DNA of 64,000 bases. Origin: Zhihengliuella flava. GTDB taxonomy: Bacteria; Actinomycetota; Actinomycetes; Actinomycetales; Micrococcaceae. The position numbers and the translations under genes were made by a program. Below the pieces are notes generated by a model that saw only the letters and a program-made list of their open reading frames with translations, was not told the origin of the DNA and made no database searches. Where the stretch lies: positions 1,426,001 to 1,490,000 of the forward strand of contig NZ_JADOTZ010000001.1 in NCBI RefSeq assembly GCF_015751895.1. Direction: 5' to 3'. Of this stretch, positions 17,409-26,089 are shown in pieces. Every line of letters starts with the position of its first letter. The first letter of the stretch is position 1.

Positions 17409-19703
17409 GTGACCGAGACCGCGACCCACTGCCCCTACTGCGCCCTGCAGTGCGCCATGACGGTGACCGCGCGCCCCGCCGGGGCGTCGGTGGACGGCCG
17501 CGCCTTCCCCACCAACGCGGGCCGGCTCTGCCGCAAGGGTTTTTCCTCGGCTGAGCTGCTGTCCTCGCGCCAGCGGATCACCGTGCCCCTGGTGCGCGGG
17601 GCGGACGGGGATTTCGTCGAGGCCGGCTGGGACGAGGTGCTGGACAGGATTGCGGACACGGTGCGGGCCACCCGCGCGGAGCACGGCCCGGACGCTCTGG
17701 CGGTCTTCGGCGCGGGCGGGCTCACCAATGAAAAGGCCTACCAACTGGGCAAGTTTGCCCGCCTGGCGCTGGGCACGCGGCTGATCGACTACAACGGACG
17801 CTTCTGCATGTCCTCCGCCGCAGCCGCCGGGAACCGCAGCTTCGGCCTAGACCGCGGCCTGCCGTTCCCGCTGACGGACCTGCAGGAGGCCTCGGCCATC
17901 CTATTGTTGGGTTCCAACGTGGCGGACACCATGCCGCCGTTCGTCCAGCATCTCGAGGCGGCGCGCTCGGCCGGCGGGCTGATGGTGGTGGATCCGCGGC
18001 TCTCGGCCACCGCGGCGCTCACCGGGGAGGGAGCCGGAGTCCACCTGCAACCGGCCCCGGGCACGGACCTCGAACTGCTGCTGGGGCTCGCCCACGTGGT
18101 CCTCGCCGACGGCCTGGCTGATGAGGAATACCTCGACTCGCGGACTACCGGGCTGGCGGCGCTGCGCCGCACCCTCGCCCCGTGGTGGCCGGAGCGCACC
18201 GAACAGGTCACCGCCGTGCCCGCCGCGCAGATTCGCCGCGTGGCCCACCACCTCGGGCGGGCCGCCGCGGCCGCTCGCGCCGCCGTCGAGCGCGGGGAGC
18301 AGCCCGCCAAAGTCTTCGTGCTCACCGGGCGCGGGGTGGAGCAGCACGTCAGCGGGACGGATACGACGACGGCGGCCATCAACCTAGCGCTCCTGTTGGG
18401 ATTGCCCGGGACGCTCGCGGGCGGCTTCGGCACGCTGACCGGGCAGGGCAACGGCCAGGGCGGACGCGAGCACGGCCAGAAGTCAGATCAGCTGCCCGGG
18501 TACCGCAAGATCGACGACCCGGCCGCCCGCGCGCACGTTGCCGAGGTGTGGGGCGTGGCGGAGTCGGCGATTCCGGGCCCCGGCGTCCCGGCGGCCCAGC
18601 TCCTCTACAGTTTGGGTGGATCTCAGGGCGGGGCGCTGCCGGACGGCCGCCCGGGCCCGCGCGTGCTGTTCGTGCACGGCTCCAACGTGGCCGTCTCCGC
18701 CCCGGACGCCGGCCGGGTGATCGCCGGGCTGCGCCGGCTAGACCTCCTCGTGGTGGCGGACTTTTTCCTGTCCGAGACCGCGGCGGAAGCAGACATCGTC
18801 CTGCCGGTCCTGCAGTGGGCAGAGGAAGAAGGCACCCTCACCAGCCTCGAGGGGCGCCTGTTGCGCCGCCGTCGGGCGCTGACCCCGCCGGCCGGGGCGC
18901 GCGACGAACTCTGGATCATGGCCGAACTGGCCCGCCGCTTGGGGGCGAGTGGCACCTACTCCACCGACGCCCGCGAGGTGTTCGACGAACTCCGCGCCGC
19001 CTCCACCGGCGGCCTCGCCGACTACTCAGGGATCGACTACGCCGACCTGGACTCCGGCCGCGCGGTCTACTGGCCGTGCCCGCAGACCGGCATCGGGACC
19101 AGTGCCGGGCCCGATGCCGGTGATCAGCCGGCCGCCGGCGAGGGGCCGCTGGGCACACCGAGGCTCTTCCTGACCCGGTTCGCTCACCCGGACGGCAAAG
19201 CCAAGCTGGTCCCCGTACGCCCGGGCCCGCCGCCCGCGGCGGACGCGGCCGGACTGCGCCGCCGGGGCACGGAAGGCTCACGCACAGCCGGGGACCCCGC
19301 CGCACTGGACGTCACCGTCATCACGGGCCGGCTCCTCGAGCACTACCAGTCCGGCGCCCAGACCCGCCGCACCGACTCCCTCGCCTCAGCGGCGCCAGAA
19401 GCGCGGGCCGAGCTGCACCCCGCCACCGCCGCCCAGCTCGGCGTGGAGGACGGCGGGTGGGTGGAGCTGTCCAACCGGCAGGGCCGCGTCGTCGTCCGCG
19501 CCCAGTGCAGCACCGGAATGCGCCTCGACACCGTCTTCCTGCCGTTCCACTTCCCCGAGGCAGGCAGCGTCAACCGGCTCACCACGGGGGCCACCGATCC
19601 CGTCAGTTCCATGCCGGCCTTCAAGAACGTGCGGGCCACCATCCGGGCGGCGGCCGGTCCGCGGGAGCGCCGGAACCAACACGCGAGCGGAGTGAGCAGA
19701 TGA
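17409..19703 (+). CDS. nasC: Assimilatory nitrate reductase, molybdopterin catalytic subunit
   Basis: 764 residues from GTG 17409; an AGGAGG overlapping the narK stop gives good spacing. The N-terminal [4Fe-4S] ligands are CPYCALQC and GRLCRKG. GRFCMSSA supplies the cysteine expected to ligate molybdenum, as in Nap/Nas enzymes. Further molybdopterin segments are LLLGSNVADTMPP, VVDPRLSATA, LTGQGNGQGGREHG and the C-terminal GWVELSNRQGRVVVRA domain. It reduces nitrate to nitrite in the cytoplasm; no Tat signal is present. The C-terminus overlaps the NasB-type gene (ATGA). No nitrite reductase lies in this window. Confidence 0.9.
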   Translation: MTETATHCPYCALQCAMTVTARPAGASVDGRAFPTNAGRLCRKGFSSAELLSSRQRITVPLVRGADGDFVEAGWDEVLDRIADTVRATRAEHGPDALAVFGAGGLTNEKAYQLGKFARLALGTRLIDYNGRFCMSSAAAAGNRSFGLDRGLPFPLTDLQEASAILLLGSNVADTMPPFVQHLEAARSAGGLMVVDPRLSATAALTGEGAGVHLQPAPGTDLELLLGLAHVVLADGLADEEYLDSRTTGLAALRRTLAPWWPERTEQVTAVPAAQIRRVAHHLGRAAAAARAAVERGEQPAKVFVLTGRGVEQHVSGTDTTTAAINLALLLGLPGTLAGGFGTLTGQGNGQGGREHGQKSDQLPGYRKIDDPAARAHVAEVWGVAESAIPGPGVPAAQLLYSLGGSQGGALPDGRPGPRVLFVHGSNVAVSAPDAGRVIAGLRRLDLLVVADFFLSETAAEADIVLPVLQWAEEEGTLTSLEGRLLRRRRALTPPAGARDELWIMAELARRLGASGTYSTDAREVFDELRAASTGGLADYSGIDYADLDSGRAVYWPCPQTGIGTSAGPDAGDQPAAGEGPLGTPRLFLTRFAHPDGKAKLVPVRPGPPPAADAAGLRRRGTEGSRTAGDPAALDVTVITGRLLEHYQSGAQTRRTDSLASAAPEARAELHPATAAQLGVEDGGWVELSNRQGRVVVRAQCSTGMRLDTVFLPFHFPEAGSVNRLTTGATDPVSSMPAFKNVRATIRAAAGPRERRNQHASGVSR

Positions 19704-21238
19704 GCGCAGAGCAGATCGTGGTGATCGGATTCGGGCCGGTCGCGGCACGGCTGGTGGAGGACCTGCTGCCGGCCGTGCGCGCCCACGAGATCGAGCTGAC
19801 CGTGCTCGGCGCCGAAACGCACGCGGCCTACAACCGCGTCATGGTGGGCGAGCTGGGCGGAGGGCGCACCACGCTCGAGGCCATCACGCTGGCCGATCCG
19901 GAGGAGCTCACCGCGGCTGGGGTGCACCTGCGCCTCGGCACCACCGTGCAGCGGGTGAACCGCTCTCGCCGGACCGTGCTGCTCGATTCCGGCGAGGAGC
20001 TGGCGTACGACCGGCTGGTGTTCGCCACCGGTGCCCGCCCCGTGTTGCCCACCCTGCGTGGGCTGAACTTTGCCCCGCACGTGGAGCCGGAGCTGATGGC
20101 CGGGGTGGCGGCCCTGCGGGACGTGGACGACGCCGCCGCGCTGCGCCGCGTTCTGGACGCGCGCGGCCGGGTGGTCATCCTGGGCGGCGGCGTCCTGGGC
20201 GTGGAAGCTGCCCTTCTGGCCCACGAGCAAGGCGGCGACGCCGTCTTGGTGCATCACGGCCCCTACCCGTTGGGGCGGTCCGTGGATGCGGACGCCGGCC
20301 GCCTGTTGGCCGCCCGGCTGCGTGCCGCCGGGATTGAGCTGATCTCCTCGGCCACCGCTGTGGGTCTTCGCGAGGAAGCCGGAGCGTTCGCGGGGCTGGA
20401 GCTCGATGACGGGACGATCGTTGCCGGGGATCTCTTGGTGCTCTCCGTCGGGGTGCGCCCCCGCGACGAGCTCGCGGCCGGCTGCGGCCTAACCACGAAC
20501 GGCGGGATCCACGTGAACCGCCGGCTCTGCGCGGATACCGAGGACCGCGTGTTCGCCATCGGCGACTGCGCCGCCGTCGACGGTGAGCGCCCGTCCGGGC
20601 TCATCGGTCCGGGATGGAATCAAGCCAGCTGGCTGGCCGAGTACCTCGCCGCGCACCCGGTGCGCAATCCGTTCATCGAGGGCCCGGCCGACGCGTCGGC
20701 GAGCGCGGAGGTGGCCGCGGTGACGGAACTGCCGAGCGAGCCGCCCGGGGCCATTCTGCTCAAGGCCCGCGGCCTAAACCTCGCCGCGGGCGGCCGGGTC
20801 GACGCAGGGCTGTGGGACGAACCGGGGCTGCGCGTGAGCATCTGGGCTGATCCGGACGCGGGGGCCTACGTCAAGCTCGTCACCGAGGGCGGCGTCTTGA
20901 CCGGATTCGTCGCGATCGGGATGCCCAAGACGGCGGCGGAGCTGGTGATGCTCTACGAGCGCGGCCGCGAGTTGCCCGCTGACCGCACGACGCTGTTTCG
21001 CTTGGATGATCCGGGGATGGCGGTGGCCGCGGAGCCGGCACCGGATGACGTGCTGTGCCGCTGTTCGGGGGCCACGCACGGCGACGTCGCCGCGGCTCGC
21101 GACGCGGGCTGCTCCAGCGTGGAGGCGGTGGGCGCGTCGTGCCGCGCCGGCACCGGGTGCGGCGGATGTCGGGAAAAAATCGAGGCCATCCTCGCCGCGG
21201 CGCCGGAGCCCTCCCCCGAGCGCCTCGTGCCTGCATAG
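19700..21238 (+). CDS. nasB: NAD(P)H-dependent FAD oxidoreductase, electron donor to nitrate reductase (NasB-type)
   Basis: 512 residues, starting at the ATG that overlaps the nitrate reductase stop. The N-terminal part is a pyridine-nucleotide-disulphide-type oxidoreductase related to the first half of NirB: FAD-binding VIGFGPVAARLVEDL, HAAYNRVMVGEL, NAD-binding VILGGGVLGVEAAL, and FAIGDCAAVDG. The C-terminus is a BFD-like [2Fe-2S] domain (CRC, then CRAGTGCGGC). It lacks the sirohaem domain of NirB, so it should pass electrons to the adjacent reductase rather than reduce nitrite itself. Confidence 0.87.
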   Translation: MSAEQIVVIGFGPVAARLVEDLLPAVRAHEIELTVLGAETHAAYNRVMVGELGGGRTTLEAITLADPEELTAAGVHLRLGTTVQRVNRSRRTVLLDSGEELAYDRLVFATGARPVLPTLRGLNFAPHVEPELMAGVAALRDVDDAAALRRVLDARGRVVILGGGVLGVEAALLAHEQGGDAVLVHHGPYPLGRSVDADAGRLLAARLRAAGIELISSATAVGLREEAGAFAGLELDDGTIVAGDLLVLSVGVRPRDELAAGCGLTTNGGIHVNRRLCADTEDRVFAIGDCAAVDGERPSGLIGPGWNQASWLAEYLAAHPVRNPFIEGPADASASAEVAAVTELPSEPPGAILLKARGLNLAAGGRVDAGLWDEPGLRVSIWADPDAGAYVKLVTEGGVLTGFVAIGMPKTAAELVMLYERGRELPADRTTLFRLDDPGMAVAAEPAPDDVLCRCSGATHGDVAAARDAGCSSVEAVGASCRAGTGCGGCREKIEAILAAAPEPSPERLVPA

Positions 21239-21265
21239 GCGTCTCATAGCGGGACGTGCCAAACT

Positions 21266-21682
21266 ATGCCCATGATGGGATTCATTGTTCGCGTGATCGT
21301 CAACGCGCTCGCCTTGGCCGCCGCTGCTTGGTTGCTGCCCGGCATCACCGTTTCCGCTGCGTCCACCGAGGCCGCCACGGGCAACGGCACCGTCGGTGTG
21401 ATGCTCGGCTACCTGCTGATCGGATTGGTGTTTGGCCTCGTCAACGCCGTGGTGAAGCCTATTATCGGCTTCCTCTCCCTGCCGATCACGTGCCTGACCC
21501 TGGGCTTGTTTGCCATCATCATCAACGCCGCCATGCTGGCCCTGACGGCGTGGTTGACCACCTACATGCCGGTGCAGTTCACGATCGATACGTTCTTCTG
21601 GGACGCGGTGCTGGGCGCGATCATCGTTGCGATCGTCTCCGCGTTGCTGGGCTGGTTGGTCCCGGACCGCCGCCGCGTCTAG
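21266..21682 (+). CDS. Phage-holin-family (YvlD-type) membrane protein
   Basis: 138 residues with four hydrophobic helices and the family pattern ALAAAAWLLPGI, then GLVNAVVKPI and LGLFAIIINAAMLALTAWL. Despite the family name (phage holin 4.2, PF04020) these are chromosomal membrane proteins of unclear role; there are no phage genes here. Its stop codon overlaps the stop of the convergent lipase gene (shared CTAG, 21679-21682). Confidence 0.85.
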   Translation: MPMMGFIVRVIVNALALAAAAWLLPGITVSAASTEAATGNGTVGVMLGYLLIGLVFGLVNAVVKPIIGFLSLPITCLTLGLFAIIINAAMLALTAWLTTYMPVQFTIDTFFWDAVLGAIIVAIVSALLGWLVPDRRRV

Positions 21683-23352
21683 CGCCTCCGCTGGTCTGCG
21701 GGACCCGGGGCACCTCCCGTGGGCCGGCGCGACTCGTCGCTGGGCCATTGCTCAGGGCGGGCTCCCGTCACGCTGGCGCGTGCTCGTTCCGCCGCCCGCC
21801 CGAAGGTGGGTGACTGATAGATCTCCGGAATTCTCCGCTGGAGGCTGACCTGCTTCGCCGACGAGGCGCCCACGGGTGTCAGCAACGCCGTGAGTTCGGC
21901 GTCCACCGCGGCCAACGCCGGGTTGTTCTGCTCGAGTGCCTCCTGCACCACGTGCCGATAGTTCTCCGAACCGTGCGCTGGGCCCATGATCCCGTCGAAG
22001 GCCCACCGGTTGACCTCCGGGGCGTAGGCGTCGCTGAGGACCACCATATGCTCCTCGGAGGCTTGGACATCGGCGCCGTCGAGTCCCGTGATGGGATCAT
22101 CGACGTGCTCGAAGTGCACGGACTTCACCTGCTCGGTGAGGCCCAGCTCAGCCACCGGCGCCCCCTGCGTGATGACGTACTCCACCGGGTAGAGGTCCCG
22201 CACCCCGGAATTGTTCGCCACGTTGACCGCATGCATCCCCCCTTGGCTGTGACCGCTGAGGACCAGCCGGTCCCCGGGGTGCGCGCCGACGCGCTCCAGC
22301 GCCTCGAGCGTGGCTTCGACCTGCGTGCGGCTCTGCTCCGTGGTGGCCTCCACCGCGCCCGTTAAGTCGGAGAAGTTCTTGCTGTGCCAGGCCTCGCCGG
22401 CCCCCTGGGTCCCCGGGAACGTCACCACGTGCACGGTGCCGGTGGCCGTCTCCGTTGACCGAATGGTGATGGCCGAATCCTGCTGCAGGTGCGCCCCCTC
22501 CTGCACCACGCCCCACAGCCCGGGGGCGAAGCCGGCAGTGTCCTGACTCCGCACCCCCACCACGTCGATGGGCTGGCCGAGGGCCTTGCTCAGTTGGGCC
22601 CAGACAGCGTGAAGGACCGGAACGAGCCTCTGGTAGACGGAGTCCTCGGCAAGGCCCCCATGTTCCTCATCCCGCAGCCAGTTCGCCAGTTGCCCCACCG
22701 AATTGGGGATGCGCTCGGCCCACGGAGTGTCTGGATCGGCCTCCTCGAGACTTTCTTCCGCGGTGATCCGCCCGGCGTCGACTGGCGCCTCATCAAGCTT
22801 CTTCTGGAGCTTGGCGGTCATCTTCTGGCGAAAGGTGTCCCCTGCCCCGGCCGCTCCAGCGCGCCCCTTGAAGAAGAACCCTGCGACCATATCCACCAAC
22901 GCCGCCAGCGCTTGGGGCGCTTGATTGATGAAGTCCTGCGTCAACTGCGCGGACGGGTAGAAGCCCGGGCCGTCCAAGAGGTAGTTGGAGAGCACCACGA
23001 GCGGCTGCCCACTGAACAGCGGATCCGCCCGTTTGGCCTCCAGCTCGGCCTCCTCATACACCCACGCGGCGGTTCGCGTAGCGCCGGCGAGGGTCTGCAC
23101 CTCGGCGGTAAGATTCCACGCCGTCACGTTGGCGAAGCTGAGGGCTACCGGCCCCTCGGAAAAGTAGTGCTGCTCCAACGGCGGCACGCTCAGCAGCGCA
23201 ATCTCCGCGCTGCGCACGTGATGCCGGGCCCGTTCTAGGTGATCGGCGGCGGAGTCCAGCCGGACGATCGCCTCGTCGATGTCAGCGGCCGGGTAGTGCA
23301 CCGTGAAGGCCGCATCCACCGGCTCTCCGTGCCCTCGAATCACGGTGGTCAT
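21679..23352 (-). CDS. Lipase-like alpha/beta hydrolase with helical N-terminal domain, possible type VII secretion partner
   Basis: 557 residues. Residues about 1-115 are rich in heptad-like helices (IDEAIVRLDSAADHLERAR, then VYEEAELEAKRAD) with no signal peptide. Residues about 260-470 form a lipase-type hydrolase with the nucleophile in GHSQGGMHAV and later Asp/His candidates in HVDDPITG and AHGSENYRH. The ATG overlaps the stop of a 99-residue WXG100-like gene. This layout (small WXG protein plus a larger enzyme with a helical leader) matches substrates of type VII secretion. The substrate and its export are inference; the hydrolase assignment is fairly firm. Confidence 0.75.
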   Translation of the reverse strand: MTTVIRGHGEPVDAAFTVHYPAADIDEAIVRLDSAADHLERARHHVRSAEIALLSVPPLEQHYFSEGPVALSFANVTAWNLTAEVQTLAGATRTAAWVYEEAELEAKRADPLFSGQPLVVLSNYLLDGPGFYPSAQLTQDFINQAPQALAALVDMVAGFFFKGRAGAAGAGDTFRQKMTAKLQKKLDEAPVDAGRITAEESLEEADPDTPWAERIPNSVGQLANWLRDEEHGGLAEDSVYQRLVPVLHAVWAQLSKALGQPIDVVGVRSQDTAGFAPGLWGVVQEGAHLQQDSAITIRSTETATGTVHVVTFPGTQGAGEAWHSKNFSDLTGAVEATTEQSRTQVEATLEALERVGAHPGDRLVLSGHSQGGMHAVNVANNSGVRDLYPVEYVITQGAPVAELGLTEQVKSVHFEHVDDPITGLDGADVQASEEHMVVLSDAYAPEVNRWAFDGIMGPAHGSENYRHVVQEALEQNNPALAAVDAELTALLTPVGASSAKQVSLQRRIPEIYQSPTFGRAAERARASVTGARPEQWPSDESRRPTGGAPGPADQRRR

Positions 23353-23648
23353 AGCATCCCCATCCGGGCGCCGATGTGCTCGACCCCGTGGGGGCTCGGC
23401 TGTTCATAGAACGGATTCTCAGCCGCCCGTTGGCGTCCGGCGAGCGCTGCCGCGTGCGCCCGTTCGGCGTCATCGAGCAAGGCGTAGGTGCGCATCAACG
23501 CGTGCTGGAGGGCCCCTTGGAACGCAGCCCCGGCCGTGGATCTCCAGTCCACGCGGAGGCGTGCCAGGTGCAGCTGATCGCGCGCCTGGCGCACGCCCTC
23601 CACTGCCTGCCCGGTCTGCGTCACCAACTCATCCCAGCCGTTCCCCAC
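23349..23648 (-). CDS. WXG100-like small helical protein
   Basis: 99 residues from GTG 23648, chosen because GGAGAGG lies eight bases upstream; the frame is open to a GTG at 23690 with no such site. It reads as two helices around a central tryptophan turn: GQAVEGVRQARDQL, then DWRSTAGAAFQGAL (Trp at about residue 34), then LLDDAERAHAAALAGRQRA. Length and layout fit the ESAT-6/WXG100 superfamily, though the exact W-x-G is replaced by W-R-S. It is translationally coupled to the lipase gene downstream. Confidence 0.65.
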   Translation of the reverse strand: MGNGWDELVTQTGQAVEGVRQARDQLHLARLRVDWRSTAGAAFQGALQHALMRTYALLDDAERAHAAALAGRQRAAENPFYEQPSPHGVEHIGARMGML

Positions 23649-23830
23649 GCCGCTGCCCTCTCCTGCCCACTCAGAGCCCTGCCTGTCCACCGCCGGGCGA
23701 GCCCGGCACGTAGCCAGCGTAGAAAGTCAGGAGCGCCGGCGAGCCCTGTGAGCCGATGACTGTGGGTAACTTCCGCGCGGCAACGGCTGTGGATAGCAAG
23801 TGGGCGCGCCGCGCGTGAAAGAATGGGCCC

Positions 23831-25237
23831 ATGGCTGAATCTGCGCGCTTTTCACTGGCATCCGAACCCCTGGCACTCGGTGCGCTCGACGGTCGCTACC
23901 GTGCCGCCGTCGCACCCCTTGTCGACTACCTCTCCGAAGCGGCCCTGAACCGGGACCGCGTGCACGTAGAGGTGGAGTGGCTCATCCACCTGACCCAGCA
24001 CTCGGTGCTGCCGGGCACGAGCCCGCTCACGGCCGAGCAGACGGCGGGCCTGCGCAAGATCGTCACGGACTTCAATGGCGACGCCGTGGCCGAGTTGGCC
24101 GAGATCGAGGCCGTGACCGTGCATGACGTCAAGGCCGTCGAGTACTTCATCGGCCGCCGGTTGGAGGGCCTCTCCCTGGCCCACCTGACCTCGATGGTGC
24201 ACTTCGGCTGCACCAGCGAGGACATCAACAACCTCTCCTACGCCGTGGGCATCAAGGGCGCCGTCGAGGACGTGTGGCTGCCCGCCGCCAGCCAGCTGGT
24301 GGAGCAGATCGGCCGGATGGCGGAGGAGACCCGCGAGGTCCCGATGCTCTCCCGTACCCACGGCCAGCCGGCCACGCCGACGACGCTCGGCAAGGAGCTC
24401 GCCGTCTCCGCGTGGCGCCTGCAGCGCCAGCTGGACCGCATCGCGAAGACCGACTTCCTGGGCAAGATCAACGGTGCCACCGGCACCTACGCCGCCCACT
24501 ACGCCTCCGTGCCCACCGCCGACTGGCAGGAGGTCTCCCGCACGTTCGTCGAGGGCCTCGGCCTGACGTGGAACCCGCTGACCACGCAGATTGAATCCCA
24601 CGACTGGCAGGCCGAGCTCTACGCGGACATGGCCCGCTTCAATCGGATCCTGCACAACATCTGCACGGACATCTGGAGCTACATCTCCATCGGCTACTTC
24701 GCGCAGATCCCGGTGGCCGGCGCCACCGGCTCCTCCACCATGCCGCACAAGGTGAACCCGATCCGCTTCGAGAACGCCGAAGCCAACCTGGAGATCTCCA
24801 ACGGCCTGCTGGATACGCTCGCCGCCACGCTGGTCACCTCCCGCTGGCAGCGCGACCTCACCGACTCGTCCAGCCAGCGCAACATCGGCACCGCGTTCGG
24901 CCACTCCCTGCTGGCCATCTCCAACGTGGCCAAGGGTCTGGAGCGCCTCGACGTCGCCGAGGAGGTGCTCGCCGCCGACCTCGACACCAACTGGGAGGTG
25001 CTCGGCGAGGCCATCCAGATGGTGATGCGTGCCGAGGCTGTCGCCGGCGTTGAGGGTATGGAGAACCCGTACGAGCGCCTCAAGGACCTCACGCGCGGCC
25101 ACCGCGTGGATGCGGCCCGCATGAAGGAGTTCGTGCAGTCGCTCGGCCTCTCCGCCGACGCGGAGGCGCGGCTGCTGGAGCTCACGCCGGGTACCTACCA
25201 CGGCATCGCTCCGGCCCTGGTGGACCACCTGAAGTAA
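23831..25237 (+). CDS. purB: Adenylosuccinate lyase
   Basis: 468 residues. The fumarase-superfamily signature is intact (GSSTMPHKVNPI), as are HDVKAVEYFIG, HFGCTSEDINNLSYA and SRTHGQPATPTTLGKE. The length and sequence fit the longer E. coli-type PurB. It catalyses two steps: cleavage of SAICAR in IMP synthesis and of adenylosuccinate to AMP. The start site has only a weak upstream GAAAG. It is followed by a strong hairpin terminator and stands alone. Confidence 0.96.
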   Translation: MAESARFSLASEPLALGALDGRYRAAVAPLVDYLSEAALNRDRVHVEVEWLIHLTQHSVLPGTSPLTAEQTAGLRKIVTDFNGDAVAELAEIEAVTVHDVKAVEYFIGRRLEGLSLAHLTSMVHFGCTSEDINNLSYAVGIKGAVEDVWLPAASQLVEQIGRMAEETREVPMLSRTHGQPATPTTLGKELAVSAWRLQRQLDRIAKTDFLGKINGATGTYAAHYASVPTADWQEVSRTFVEGLGLTWNPLTTQIESHDWQAELYADMARFNRILHNICTDIWSYISIGYFAQIPVAGATGSSTMPHKVNPIRFENAEANLEISNGLLDTLAATLVTSRWQRDLTDSSSQRNIGTAFGHSLLAISNVAKGLERLDVAEEVLAADLDTNWEVLGEAIQMVMRAEAVAGVEGMENPYERLKDLTRGHRVDAARMKEFVQSLGLSADAEARLLELTPGTYHGIAPALVDHLK

Positions 25238-25257
25238 GGGGCCACAGTCCCGGCCTT

Positions 25258-25299
25258 GCGGCCGTCGTCGTACTCATTGTGGAGTACGACGGCGGCCGC
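25258..25299 (+). terminator. Terminator hairpin after purB
   Basis: A 17-base stem (25258-25274 with 25283-25299) begins 20 bases after the purB stop. Sixteen pairs are Watson-Crick and the remaining T/G would wobble-pair in RNA; the loop is eight bases. There is no T tract, which is common in high-GC actinobacteria. Confidence 0.7.
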
Positions 25300-25336
25300 T
25301 GGCCTATCCAGGGCGCTTGGCGGCACTGGCCGTTGT

Positions 25337-25455
25337 GTACATTCCAGCCCAACCTCGCCGCGGAGGCGTGAAGCGGTTTCGCATAACCCCCAGTCAGTCA
25401 GGGGTGGCGTGAAATTGGCTCCGCTTGCAGCAGGTGAAGTTGGGCTGGAATGTAC
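25337..25455. repeat. Long inverted-repeat (MITE-like) element between purB and a membrane protein gene
   Basis: GTACATTCCAGCCCAAC (25337-25353) is repeated as an exact reverse complement at 25439-25455, and pairing extends inward imperfectly to about 25359/25433. The roughly 85-base interior contains a small central hairpin, ACCCC (25386-25390) with GGGGT. The whole 119-base element can fold into one long stem-loop. This is more than a terminator needs, and purB already has its own. It looks like a non-autonomous mobile or REP-type unit; no second copy was seen in this window. Confidence 0.6.
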
Positions 25456-25527
25456 GCGGAAGCGGCCTGAACGATCAGCGTCGTGGAGCTTCCGCACGCG
25501 GCGCTCATGCTGGTGAGCGGACGGCCT

Positions 25528-25911
25528 TTAGCTCGCCGCAGCCGAGGCCGGCGGCTCCGTGGTGGCCGCGGGTTTGGACGGCGCGCGCGGCGGCATGGCC
25601 GACCACACGCCTCCGGCGACCAGAAGCCCCATGAGGCTGGCGTGAACGAGGCCTCGGGCTCCATCGAATCCGCTGAATAATGGCAGCAAGAGAATCATCA
25701 GGAGCGTCGTGATGATCATGCGGCGCGGGACGCGACCTCCCGGCCACTTGTGTGACCACGGCCGGGCCTGCACGCCGATCAGGACGAGCAATGCGACTGA
25801 CGCTCCGCCAATGACCCACGACCACGTGCCGAGCACCTGCTGACCCAACACCGCGAAGACCATTCCGCCATAAGTCAGCGCGGCCAGAGCTCGCCACATC
25901 TGGTGCAACAT
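25528..25911 (-). CDS. Small four-helix membrane protein of unknown function
   Basis: 127 residues with about four membrane segments: ALAALTYGGMVFAVLG, WVIGGASVALLVLIGV, IITTLLMILLLPLF and LVHASLMGLLVAGGVW. It ends in a soluble Pro/Ala-rich tail. ATG 25911 is the likely start. An in-frame ATG at 25941 would read through a run of eleven G (25916-25926 on the plus strand as C11) and encode four or so glycines. The G run sits in the ribosome-binding position before ATG 25911. No family was recognised. Confidence 0.65.
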   Translation of the reverse strand: MLHQMWRALAALTYGGMVFAVLGQQVLGTWSWVIGGASVALLVLIGVQARPWSHKWPGGRVPRRMIITTLLMILLLPLFSGFDGARGLVHASLMGLLVAGGVWSAMPPRAPSKPAATTEPPASAAAS

Positions 25912-25915
25912 GCTT

Positions 25916-25926
25916 CCCCCCCCCCC
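25916..25926. repeat. C11/G11 homopolymer at the start of a membrane protein gene
   Basis: Eleven consecutive C on the plus strand, read as G11 in the mRNA, end four bases before the ATG at 25911 (G11-AAGC-ATG). The tract lies where a ribosome-binding site belongs, and inside the coding frame if the ATG at 25941 is used. Runs of this length are prone to slippage. Confidence 0.8.
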
Positions 25927-26032
25927 GGTTGCCACAGTCATTCGGACTCATGGTTGCGCATTCATTCGGAGCATTCAAGGGGTTCCTGACGATCCACCCG
26001 CGCACTCGGCACCCGCCGCGCCCACACGCGGC

Positions 26033-26067
26033 GACGCCGTCGTCCTGGAATCCAGTACGACGGCGTC
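26033..26067 (-). terminator. Terminator after the aldo/keto reductase gene
   Basis: GACGCCGTCGT (26033-26043) pairs perfectly with ACGACGGCGTC (26057-26067). After one mismatch the stem continues as CTGG-AAT-CCAG, leaving a three-base loop. It lies 23 bases past the stop of the minus-strand reductase gene. Confidence 0.7.
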
Positions 26068-26089
26068 AGGTGGGCTCCCAGCGTGAGGC

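Noticed and set aside
21266-21682. Phage-holin-family protein considered as a prophage remnant
   Set aside because: This family is a common chromosomal membrane protein and there are no phage genes nearby.
25505-26005. Alternative minus-strand frame of 166 codons overlapping the small membrane protein gene
   Set aside because: It runs through the G11 tract in another frame and gives a basic, low-complexity product, whereas the chosen frame has four clear membrane helices.
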